Assembly (NCBI GenBank): GCA_023459915.1
Contig: JAEWSN010000001.1
Coordinates: 1-5,530, forward strand
From: Bacillota bacterium
Lineage (GTDB): Bacteria > Bacillota > Clostridia > DSM-8532
DNA length: 5,530 nucleotides
Direction of reading: 5' to 3'
A program made the position numbers and the translations under genes. This document shows, piece by piece, positions 1 through 5,530 of this stretch. The notes below the pieces were generated by a model that worked only from the letters and a program-made list of their open reading frames with translations, had not been told where the DNA came from and did not search any database. Numbering within the stretch: position 1 is the first letter of the stretch; every line of letters starts with the position of its first letter.

Positions 1-260
1 TACTCATGGAGCGGATCGTCCAGCAGGAACCGGCCGCGCTCGAACAGCATCATGGCCGCCGTGCAGATGATGACCTTGGTCATGGAAAACAGCCGGTACA
101 CGGAATTCTCGTCCGTCGGCCGGCCCGCGGCAACATCCGCCATGCCGCTGTAATGCTCGTAGAGCACCTTTCCGTTTTGAGCCAGCGCACAGCCGCAACC
201 GGCCGGGCCTTTCGCCACAAATGCGTCCAATAAAGCCGTCAAATCCTGAAACTTGCCCAT
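1..260 (-). CDS. Serine beta-lactamase-family hydrolase (class C / family S12 type), N-terminal part
   Basis: The frame starts at 260 and runs off the left edge after 86 full codons, so about a quarter of a usual 350-400-residue protein is present. It shows the N-terminal pattern of the beta-lactamase/esterase/DD-peptidase superfamily: 'GCGCALAQNGKVLYEHYSG' (21-39), 'ADVAAGRPTDENSVYRLFS' (41-59), then the catalytic motif S59-M-T-K62 (SxxK), followed by a helix and 'GRFLLDDPLHEY', the usual lead-in to the next conserved region. S59 is the expected nucleophile and K62 its partner; the later YxN and KTG-like motifs are outside the window. No signal peptide is visible, so a cytoplasmic location is likely. 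GAAAGGAG lies 6 nt before the start. The gene is in the same direction as the GH43 gene, 79 bp downstream, so probably co-transcribed. Members outside true beta-lactamases are often carboxylesterases; in this setting removal of an ester group from an imported sugar is plausible but inferred. Antibiotic resistance is not suggested by this context. Confidence 0.9.
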   Translation of the reverse strand, partial: MGKFQDLTALLDAFVAKGPAGCGCALAQNGKVLYEHYSGMADVAAGRPTDENSVYRLFSMTKVIICTAAMMLFERGRFLLDDPLHE

Positions 261-266
261 CCTGTT

Positions 267-274
267 CTCCTTTC
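267..274 (-). promoter_or_regulatory. Ribosome binding site for the beta-lactamase-family hydrolase
   Basis: GAAAGGAG on the minus strand, 6 nt before the ATG at 260. It confirms that the truncated frame at the left edge is a true gene start. Confidence 0.8.
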
Positions 275-282
275 AACTTGCA

Positions 283-295
283 CGCTGATTCAGCG
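283..295. repeat. 13-bp dyad upstream of the beta-lactamase-family gene
   Basis: CGCTGA and TCAGCG arms are separated by one base, ending 22 nt upstream of the start at 260. The one-base centre makes it more operator-like than hairpin-like, though a tetraloop-type stem CGCT/AGCG is possible. The rest of the 79-bp gap (261-339) shows no convincing promoter or terminator; a weak 6-bp inverted repeat (297-302 with 324-329) spans a 21-nt loop. Confidence 0.3.
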
Positions 296-339
296 CATCA
301 TTCCGGCACGACATCCCTCACACAATGATCTCCGGTCTC

Positions 340-1914
340 TCAACCAATGGCCTGCGAACATGCGCATTCAAACGCTTCCGGCCCTTCATAAATGAACCGA
401 CTGAACCGGGCCTCACCGCCAACGGTTTCCGTGGACTGCACAAACAAGCCGAAGCGGGCGCCCATGAACTGATCGAGTTTGTAGTGCATCCGGTGCGCCG
501 GGCCCAGTGGCACCCATTCTTCTCCCCGCAGCCACGAAAACCGCACTTCATCGCGGTTGTCCCGGAAATCGCACTGTGCGCGCAGGGTCACCGTTGCGGA
601 TGCTGCGGGAATGCGCGCCAACACCTCTCCGGGCATGCCATCCGTCAAATTCTCGAAAATGGACTCCTCCCGGGACGCTTTCGCCTCCATCACCAACACA
701 TAACCCTCCGCCTCCTTGCGAAGCGCAATGAGGCCATAAGTGCCAATCAACAGGCACAAGCCCGCCTGATCCCCCGGGTTCAAACGGCTGCCATCCACCG
801 TGACCACCGCCCCGCTCTGCGGGCCGAAGGTGCGCTGGGTCAGTGTATTGGCGGCATGGTGCACATTGGGGCTGCGCTTGTCCGTACGAATGCGCAGGAA
901 CCCCGGCGGATCCGTCACCGACCAAAGGGCGGGATCCGGTTGATGGTTCCACTGCCAGACATCCTTGAGGCGCACGGTGCCATCCGCATCCGGCGCATAC
1001 ATGAAACCGTCGCTGTCCACGAGCGGCTTGTACGGGTGTTCGGGGCGTGTGGACAATGCGGATACGAACCGCGGTACCCGGCCGTTGTCGCCAAGCACCG
1101 GTTTGCCATCCCGCCACACCATGGGCACCAGCACCGGGATTCGGCCCACCGCGCCGTGATCCTGAAACAAAATGGAAAACCACTCTCCGTCCGGGGTGTC
1201 CACGATGCCACCCTGTGCCACACCGGCATTGAAGTACCCCATGTCATCATCCAGGATGTCGCCGCCGGAGTATGGGCCCTCGAGCGAATCGGCGGAAAAC
1301 CAGGCCTGCGTGCGGCGCTGGTGGCCGCTTTGGGAGATATGGATGAGAAACAGGTGATGCCGGCCGTTGATCTTGTAGAAATGGGCGCCCTCATATCCCA
1401 GGTGGAACGGTTCGGTTTCGGTGACAATGACGCGGTCCACGCCTCCCGGCAGCGGGCCCGACAAATCCGGCTTCAGCTCCACCAGCCGGATATCCGTGTT
1501 GCCATAGGCCAAAAAGGGCCGGTCTTCCTCAAAAAGCAGGGAGCAGTCGTGATAAAACCCCTCGATTTCCCGCTTCTCCCACGGACCGGCCATTTCGTCT
1601 GCCGTGAACAGATAGGTTTTGTGCGTGTCGTTGGCCACAAAGACGAGGTAGCACTTGTTGTTGTGATGCCGCAGCGTGGCAGCCCACATGCCCTGTCCGT
1701 AGATGTGGGACAGGCCGTCCAGGCGCTGCGCGGGCGTGCCGTCAAGGGTGTCGTATACGTGTGTCAGCGTCTCCCAATGCATCAGGTCGTAGGAGCGCAA
1801 AATCACGCACCCCGGCATCATGTGCATGGTGGTGCTGACCATGTACCAGGTGTCCTCGATCCGGATCACGTCCAGATCCGGGTAGTCCGCCCAGAGAATG
1901 GGGTTTGCGTGCAT
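340..1914 (-). CDS. Glycoside hydrolase family 43 (beta-xylosidase / alpha-L-arabinofuranosidase type)
   Basis: A 524-residue glycosidase with no signal peptide, so probably cytoplasmic, acting on imported oligosaccharides. The five-bladed propeller covers about residues 1-300. The GH43 catalytic triad can be placed: general base D13 in 'WADYPDLDVIR', pKa-modulating D123 in 'YHDCSLLF', and general acid E175 in 'GYEGAHFYK'. Their spacing is close to that of characterised GH43 xylosidases (for example D15/D128/E187 in the Geobacillus XynB3 enzyme). The segment 'GAVGRIPVLVPMVW' at 254-267 is also typical. Residues about 315-515, starting near 'WQWNHQPDPALWS' (320-332), look like the C-terminal concanavalin-like beta-sandwich of GH43 xylosidases. 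Its N-terminal 'NPILWADYPD...MVSTTMHMMPG' recalls the GH43 subfamily-12 group rather than 'GFHPDPS' subfamily 11; this is from memory and unsure. The start at 1914 is set by GGGGAGGA 6 nt upstream and by the family N-terminus; the frame stays open to 2148 but those codons do not look like the family. Xylosidase and arabinofuranosidase activity cannot be told apart by eye. Confidence 0.94.
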   Translation of the reverse strand: MHANPILWADYPDLDVIRIEDTWYMVSTTMHMMPGCVILRSYDLMHWETLTHVYDTLDGTPAQRLDGLSHIYGQGMWAATLRHHNNKCYLVFVANDTHKTYLFTADEMAGPWEKREIEGFYHDCSLLFEEDRPFLAYGNTDIRLVELKPDLSGPLPGGVDRVIVTETEPFHLGYEGAHFYKINGRHHLFLIHISQSGHQRRTQAWFSADSLEGPYSGGDILDDDMGYFNAGVAQGGIVDTPDGEWFSILFQDHGAVGRIPVLVPMVWRDGKPVLGDNGRVPRFVSALSTRPEHPYKPLVDSDGFMYAPDADGTVRLKDVWQWNHQPDPALWSVTDPPGFLRIRTDKRSPNVHHAANTLTQRTFGPQSGAVVTVDGSRLNPGDQAGLCLLIGTYGLIALRKEAEGYVLVMEAKASREESIFENLTDGMPGEVLARIPAASATVTLRAQCDFRDNRDEVRFSWLRGEEWVPLGPAHRMHYKLDQFMGARFGLFVQSTETVGGEARFSRFIYEGPEAFECACSQAIG

Positions 1915-1920
1915 GGATGT

Positions 1921-1928
1921 TCCTCCCC
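1921..1928 (-). promoter_or_regulatory. Ribosome binding site for the GH43 gene
   Basis: GGGGAGGA on the minus strand, 6 nt before the ATG at 1914. It is a strong Shine-Dalgarno and fixes the start even though the frame is open further upstream to 2148. A 12-bp palindrome touches its upstream side. Confidence 0.8.
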
Positions 1929-1940
1929 GCCGATATCGGC
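1929..1940. repeat. Perfect 12-bp palindrome next to the GH43 ribosome site
   Basis: GCCGATATCGGC reads the same on both strands and directly abuts the upstream edge of the GGGGAGGA ribosome site. It could be an operator half of a dimeric regulator, or a short stem that affects ribosome access, or chance. No CcpA-like cre consensus was recognised in this gap. Confidence 0.4.
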
Positions 1941-1973
1941 TGCAAATGATGAGAATTGGCCTCCGGTCAGTAT

Positions 1974-2004
1974 CCCGGGCTGCCATGGACAAGGCAGCCC
2001 CGGG
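1974..2004 (-). other. Strong hairpin in the gap between the binding-protein and GH43 genes
   Basis: On the minus strand the arms CCCGGGGCTGCC and GGCAGCCCGGG pair as 8 bp, one bulged G, then 3 bp, around the 8-nt loop TTGTCCAT. It begins about 25 nt after the binding-protein stop. No T-run follows (the next bases are ATACTGACC), so it does not look like a full intrinsic terminator. In ABC-importer operons a hairpin just after the binding-protein gene often protects the upstream message or causes partial termination, making the binding protein more abundant than downstream products; that role here is inferred. Confidence 0.6.
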
Positions 2005-2029
2005 GTGCCTTGGGTAAGAAAACCCCAGT

Positions 2030-3778
2030 CTACCGCAATGTCTGTCCCTTGGCCCAGGCGTTGACCTCTTCGGTGATTTTGGCGCCGCCGAGTCGATACC
2101 AGTCTTCCACAAACGCATCGAAGGCGTCAATGGGTTCCGCGCCGACAATGATTTTCACGAACATCTCGCGTTCCAGCTTCTCCAGCGTCGTCTTGCGTTC
2201 CACCATGGTCAGGGTGGGCGCGGCAACGAACGCGTCCTTGAGCATGGCACCGTCCTCCCGATACCGCACGGCCCAGTTCATCACGCCCTCCGGACCATAG
2301 ATGCGCTCCCATCCCCACTGGCTCCGATCCCCCGCCAGATAGGCCTCGATGTTGCGGTGGATGGTGGCCGCCTCTCCGGTCAGGGTCTTGAGCGTCCCCG
2401 CCTGTCTGGCGGCCTGCAGGGCCAAAAAAGATTCCACATTCTTCGACGGCGGCGCCGGCTGAACCGGGGAAAATTTCCAGACCCCCACGCTGCCGTTCTC
2501 CTCCGGCATGTAATAATGGTTGAAGTCGCCATTCTCCCCCCAGCACAACGCCACGTGCAGGTTGAACATGCGAATCAGCGCTTCCGGATGGGGGAAATCC
2601 TTCCGCACCGCCAGATACCGCGAGGACATGTTCCGCCCGGGGGTGCGCACCGGCCGGTCATCCGCTGAAACCAGGGGATATCCAGTCCAGTCCGCCTCCG
2701 GATCCTGCTGATGGCTGCCAATCAGCGGGTACATGGGATTCCACTGTGCCCCGAACTCCATGCCGATACGCCCATCCACAATGGTTTCCGCCACCTTGGC
2801 GACTTCCTTGACCCCAAACTCCGGATCGATTTCCCCCTGCGCGTACATGTCGGCCAAGGTGGCCAGCGCCGCCTTCATTTCCGGCTGCAAGCTGCCGTAC
2901 ACAAGCGTTCCGTCGCCCCGCTCCACCCACATGAACGGGTAGGCGTGATAGCCGGCGCAAAACCCTTCCAATCCCATGGCGCCGAAATACAGATCCTTGT
3001 AGACCGCCAGTCCGAAGGTGTCGTCCTCCCCGTTTCCATCCGGATCCTGCGTGGTGAACGCCTGCGAGATGGCCCGGACATCCGCCATGGTGCGGGGCGG
3101 ATCAAGGCCCAGCGCGCGCAGCCAGTCGGCCCGGATCCATAGGAAGGTCCCCTCCCAGTAGGCATCCGCACCCTGCATCAATCCCTTGAGGCGCCCATCG
3201 TACGTGGTGATGCCCAGCACCCCGGGGCCCTGCTCGGCATAATAGGCCTTGAGCCGGTCGGTGGCATGAGTCTCCCAGGCATCGGTCAGGTCGGCAACCA
3301 AATCCGCGTCCGCCATCTGGCGGAGCCGGATGGCATCCACGCCGATGACATCCGGCAAGTCCCCGGAGGCGATGATGACATTGATCTTCTGATTGTAGGC
3401 ATCTCCAGACGGCGTCATCCAGTCGTAGGCCACCTCGATGCCAAGCCTGTCCCGATATGCCTGTATCCAGCGGTTTTCCTCCATGGTCTCGCCCGGACAA
3501 TTCGGGAGAATATTGGTTTGCAAGTCCTCGTCCACATCCCGAACGAACCGAATGGGCAGCACCGGATCATACTTGCCGAAAGGACCCTCCCGGGCGCCAC
3601 TTTCCGTTCCCGGGGAAGCGGCCACACCGGTTGCCGCAGTTCCCGATTCCGGACGCACTGCTCCCTGCCAAAGGGATTGCGCCGTACAGGCGCCCGTCAC
3701 AAGTGCACACACCCCCGTCAGGACAACGCACACAAGCACGCAATGGATGCGGCGGATTCCGACACGCTTTATGCCCAT
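2030..3778 (-). CDS. Extracellular lipoprotein solute-binding protein of a carbohydrate ABC importer (LplA/YtcQ type)
   Basis: A 582-residue family-1 solute-binding lipoprotein that should sit on the outside of the cytoplasmic membrane and deliver an oligosaccharide to an ABC permease. The N-terminus has basic residues (K4, R5, R9, R10), a hydrophobic stretch about 11-27, and a lipobox-like 'VTGAC' with lipidated Cys31 as the best candidate. A Gly/Ala/Ser/Thr-rich tether follows to about residue 70. The core shows family hallmarks: 'IIASGDLPDV' at 135-144, 'GTFLWIRADWLRALGL' at 210-225, the calcium-loop-like 'DPDGNGEDD' at 245-253, and a C-terminal end rich in 'GAEPIDAFDAFVEDWYRLGG' near 546-565. 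The length suits the LplA/YtcQ subgroup, whose members are larger than typical maltose-binding proteins. The start at 3778 is favoured over the in-frame ATG at 3865 because the signal peptide begins there and GAAGGGAG lies 7 nt upstream. The coding sequence overlaps the regulator by 10 bp. The permease genes that usually follow are absent; a GH43 gene follows instead. The substrate is unknown; an arabino- or xylo-oligosaccharide is an inference from the neighbour. Confidence 0.93.
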   Translation of the reverse strand: MGIKRVGIRRIHCVLVCVVLTGVCALVTGACTAQSLWQGAVRPESGTAATGVAASPGTESGAREGPFGKYDPVLPIRFVRDVDEDLQTNILPNCPGETMEENRWIQAYRDRLGIEVAYDWMTPSGDAYNQKINVIIASGDLPDVIGVDAIRLRQMADADLVADLTDAWETHATDRLKAYYAEQGPGVLGITTYDGRLKGLMQGADAYWEGTFLWIRADWLRALGLDPPRTMADVRAISQAFTTQDPDGNGEDDTFGLAVYKDLYFGAMGLEGFCAGYHAYPFMWVERGDGTLVYGSLQPEMKAALATLADMYAQGEIDPEFGVKEVAKVAETIVDGRIGMEFGAQWNPMYPLIGSHQQDPEADWTGYPLVSADDRPVRTPGRNMSSRYLAVRKDFPHPEALIRMFNLHVALCWGENGDFNHYYMPEENGSVGVWKFSPVQPAPPSKNVESFLALQAARQAGTLKTLTGEAATIHRNIEAYLAGDRSQWGWERIYGPEGVMNWAVRYREDGAMLKDAFVAAPTLTMVERKTTLEKLEREMFVKIIVGAEPIDAFDAFVEDWYRLGGAKITEEVNAWAKGQTLR

Positions 3779-5475
3779 GCGTCGTCTCCCTTCTCCGGGA
3801 TCTCTCCCGATACCCGGGTGTCGGCACATGCCTCCGCATACTCCTGTGGGGTCATCCCCGCCCATTTTCGGAAAAAGCGGGTGAACGAGGCCGCCGTGTC
3901 ATATCCCACCATCCGGCCCACCTCGTGGATGCGGAGGGAGCCGCCGCGCAGCAATTCCCTGGCCCGCTCAACACGTGCCTTGTCGATGACCTCCGACAGA
4001 TTCCGACCGGTGAGGCTCTTGTACACACGGGACAGATACGAAGGGTTCAGGTAGACCACCTCCGCAAGCCTTGTCAGGGAGAGATCCTCACCAAGATGGG
4101 CGTGGATGTGTCCGTCGACCGAGGCGATGAGGCTGTTGGCGTGCTGTGACTGTCCCTCATCCTGCAATTGGAACATCAGCGCGGCCACACGTTCCAGATA
4201 TGCTGCCGCGGCATCCCAGGAAGCATGGTTCTCCGCGCGCATCAAATCGGCCAGACCAATATGAAACGGCAGGCGTGTCACCAGTTCCCATCGATTGATT
4301 TGGCGCAGCAGCATCACCGCCAGCGAGTAGTACAGCTCCAGGGCGTGCGGGCTGTTTCTGCTTCGAACGCCCCGCAGCAGCGAAAGCACCGCGTCCAGTT
4401 GCGTCATGAACGCTTCCTGCTGTGCGGTTTCCAGATACATGCCCAGCACACTCAGCTGGCGCGCCGCCTGGCGGAACGCGTCCACCGGCTCGGCCAAGCC
4501 CATCTCCCCAAACGTTGCGGTTACAGCCGACGGGTCATCCTCCTGACGGCACGTGGCAAACATGATCAGCTCCGTCTCGGGCCCCATCCGGCACTGCAAT
4601 TGATGGCAGAGGTGATCGAACGTGTCGGGGATTCGTTCCCAGGGACAGGCATCGGCAGACGCGGCGAAACTGATGGAAAAGCCAAGAGAGGCGCGACAGG
4701 CCTCCTGCACGAGTTCAAGCTTCCCCCGCAGATAGGTTTCAGCGTCCCGCACATCCGCCGCCACCTGCAGGAACAGCACAAACCGGTTCATGTCATCCAG
4801 CAGGGGCACCACCTTTGCGCGATCCTGCAGGTGCAGCTCCGCCAGCGTGCGCAGTGAGTAGAGTTTCTGAATGCGTTCCCGATAGGTCCTTTCCTTCACC
4901 AGATTATGCAGCGTTCCAACCACCATGTGGACCGGCAGGTCAACATGGAAGGGGATGCCAAACTGCTCGAATTGCTCCACATCTGCCTTTGCCATCTCAT
5001 CTCCGGCCAGCAGCCGCAAGAGATACTCGCGCTGAAACAGCCCCCTTGCCTGGTTCATCCGCTTGGTGGCCGTCCCGACCAGATTCTCTATCCGGATATC
5101 CCGCTCTATTTCCGCCACCGCTTCCCGGATGGCCGCCACCACCTTTTCATGCGCTTCCGCCTTGAGCAGGTATCGCACCCCGGGATGCCGGTTGGCCTGG
5201 TACACATAGTCGAATTCATCATAGCCGGTCAAAAAAATGATTCTGCAGTGGGGCCAGGTTTCACGGATTCGCGCCATCAGCTCCAAGCCATCCATGCCGG
5301 GCATGCGGATGTCGGTCATCACGATGTCAATGCGCGTCCGATGCAGCTGGTGCAGCGCTTCCTTTCCGGAATACGCCTTGTAAATTTCCAGCTGGAGCGT
5401 GGGAATGGCGGACAGGATTTCCATCATGCCGTCGACAATGTATTCCTCGTCATCACAAATCAGCAGTTTGTACAT
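3769..5475 (-). CDS. YesN-type response regulator, receiver plus AraC-family DNA-binding domain
   Basis: A 568-residue transcription factor, probably the phosphorylated partner of the kinase just upstream. The receiver domain spans about residues 1-120: acidic pocket D8/D9, phospho-acceptor D55 in 'MTDIRMPGMDG', the switch threonine T83 in 'FLTGYDEFDY', and the conserved lysine K105 in 'VRYLLK'. A long middle region (about 130-440), helix-rich in appearance and without a motif I recognise, is typical of YesN proteins. The C-terminal AraC domain is about residues 448-550, with two helix-turn-helix units: one around 467-490 containing 'NPSYLSRVYKSLTG', the other around 516-540 containing 'VGYDTAASFTRFFRKWAGMTP'-like residues. 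The start at 5475 is chosen because the receiver fold begins at MYKLLICDDEE and an AAGGGAG ribosome site lies 9 nt before it; an upstream in-frame ATG at 5505 would add only a basic, non-conserved stretch. The start lies inside the end of the kinase frame, and the stop lies inside the start of the binding-protein gene, pointing to translational coupling. The family controls carbohydrate uptake and degradation genes; the ligand and target promoter are not visible here. Confidence 0.95.
   Translation of the reverse strand: MYKLLICDDEEYIVDGMMEILSAIPTLQLEIYKAYSGKEALHQLHRTRIDIVMTDIRMPGMDGLELMARIRETWPHCRIIFLTGYDEFDYVYQANRHPGVRYLLKAEAHEKVVAAIREAVAEIERDIRIENLVGTATKRMNQARGLFQREYLLRLLAGDEMAKADVEQFEQFGIPFHVDLPVHMVVGTLHNLVKERTYRERIQKLYSLRTLAELHLQDRAKVVPLLDDMNRFVLFLQVAADVRDAETYLRGKLELVQEACRASLGFSISFAASADACPWERIPDTFDHLCHQLQCRMGPETELIMFATCRQEDDPSAVTATFGEMGLAEPVDAFRQAARQLSVLGMYLETAQQEAFMTQLDAVLSLLRGVRSRNSPHALELYYSLAVMLLRQINRWELVTRLPFHIGLADLMRAENHASWDAAAAYLERVAALMFQLQDEGQSQHANSLIASVDGHIHAHLGEDLSLTRLAEVVYLNPSYLSRVYKSLTGRNLSEVIDKARVERARELLRGGSLRIHEVGRMVGYDTAASFTRFFRKWAGMTPQEYAEACADTRVSGEIPEKGDDAWA
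3786..3793 (-). promoter_or_regulatory. Ribosome binding site for the solute-binding lipoprotein
   Basis: GAAGGGAG on the minus strand, 7 nt before the ATG at 3778 and inside the last codons of the response regulator. It decides the start in favour of the signal-peptide methionine over the upstream in-frame ATG at 3865. Confidence 0.75.
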
Positions 5476-5530
5476 CCGTCCCCGCTCCCTTCCCCGGAAT
5501 CTCAAGCGTCACCTGCAGTCCGCCAAGCGC
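5453..5530 (-). CDS. C-terminal end of a probable sensor histidine kinase (partial)
   Basis: Only the last 25 codons are inside the window; the gene begins beyond the right edge. The frame reads ALGGLQVTLEIPGKGAGTDV and a few more residues before a TGA stop at 5455-5453. The 'G-G-L-Q-V-T-L-E-I-P' run resembles the final beta strand of the HATPase_c domain of YesM-type kinases, which often ends in a pattern like GG-x-x-V-T-hydrophobic-x-hydrophobic-P. The reading overlaps the next gene, a YesN-type response regulator, by 23 bp, as expected for a co-translated kinase/regulator pair. Of the other two minus-strand frames here, one hits a stop within a few codons and the other is the in-frame upstream extension of the regulator. 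Established knowledge: YesM kinases are membrane sensors that phosphorylate YesN regulators in carbohydrate operons. The assignment rests on a short tail plus context, so it is moderate; no catalytic motif (H box, N box, G1) is visible here. Confidence 0.65.
   Translation of the reverse strand, partial: ALGGLQVTLEIPGKGAGTDVQTADL
5485..5491 (-). promoter_or_regulatory. Ribosome binding site for the response regulator
   Basis: AAGGGAG on the minus strand, 9 nt before the ATG at 5475 and lying inside the kinase coding end. It supports the start at MYKLL rather than the in-frame ATG at 5505, which itself lies inside the kinase frame. Confidence 0.6.

Noticed and set aside
4..276. A 90-codon minus-strand open frame at the left edge
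   Set aside because: It is in a different frame from the beta-lactamase-family gene over the same bases. The frame starting at 260 has the SxxK motif and a proper ribosome site, while this one is Gly/Arg-rich with no motif.
297..329. ATCATT/AATGAT inverted repeat between the GH43 and beta-lactamase-family genes
   Set aside because: Six-base arms around a 21-nt loop are expected by chance, and no T-run follows.
548..1183. A 211-codon minus-strand open frame inside the GH43 gene, as a possible frameshifted fragment
   Set aside because: The GH43 frame is continuous and complete through this stretch with its C-terminal domain intact, so no frameshift needs to be invoked.
2006..2029. A small GGGT/ACCC stem with a T-rich loop just after the binding-protein stop, as a possible terminator
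   Set aside because: The stem is only 4 bp and the T residues are in the loop rather than after the stem, so it is not a credible intrinsic terminator.
325..2064. A 579-codon open frame on the plus strand opposite the GH43 gene
   Set aside because: It mirrors the GH43 coding sequence almost end to end. Its translation is rich in His, Arg and Pro without domain motifs, and no ribosome site was recognised. High GC and avoidance of TTA, CTA and TCA codons in the real gene leave the antisense strand open.
3266..4054. A 262-codon plus-strand open frame across the binding-protein/regulator junction
   Set aside because: It runs antisense to two well-supported genes, has low-complexity Arg/Pro/His-rich translation, and shows no recognisable domain.
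4168..4857. A 229-codon plus-strand open frame opposite the middle of the response regulator
   Set aside because: It is Gln/His/Arg-rich, antisense to a clear coding region and has no motif; it is best explained as a GC-driven shadow.

Overview
The window looks like a piece of a carbohydrate-scavenging locus from a GC-rich member of the Bacillota (Firmicutes), such as a Paenibacillus-like or clostridial lineage. The evidence is the YesM/YesN-type two-component regulator, an LplA/YtcQ-type lipoprotein solute-binding protein, strong purine-rich Shine-Dalgarno sequences before every gene, and a GH43 glycosidase of a type common in these bacteria. The genus cannot be fixed from the sequence. GC content looks high by eye, which explains the many long antisense open frames.

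All genes lie on the minus strand, so the order of transcription runs from high to low coordinates. (1) At the right edge is the last part of a reading frame that resembles the C-terminal strand of a histidine kinase (5530-5453). (2) It overlaps the start of a 568-residue response regulator with an N-terminal receiver domain and a C-terminal AraC-type DNA-binding domain (5475-3769). (3) The stop of the regulator lies inside the start of a 582-residue lipoprotein sugar-binding protein (3778-2030). (4) After a 115-bp gap with a strong hairpin and a perfect 12-bp palindrome comes a 524-residue cytoplasmic GH43 glycosidase (1914-340). (5) After a further 79-bp gap, a serine beta-lactamase-family hydrolase begins (260 to beyond the left edge), cut off after 86 codons. 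No RNA genes, CRISPR arrays, insertion sequences or long repeats were seen, and no stretch over 300 bases lacks a gene.

Inferred working model: the kinase senses a carbohydrate or the occupied binding protein at the cell surface. The YesN-type regulator then activates the locus, the lipoprotein captures a plant-derived oligosaccharide for an ABC importer, and the cytoplasmic GH43 enzyme removes terminal arabinose or xylose. The beta-lactamase-fold hydrolase may remove ester decorations. The importer permeases that normally follow this kind of binding-protein gene are not in the window, which is the main departure from the usual yes/lpl operon layout. I see no clearly new biological system. 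The points most worth a second look are the missing permeases, the structured gap between the binding-protein and glycosidase genes, and the pairing of GH43 with the beta-lactamase-family hydrolase.
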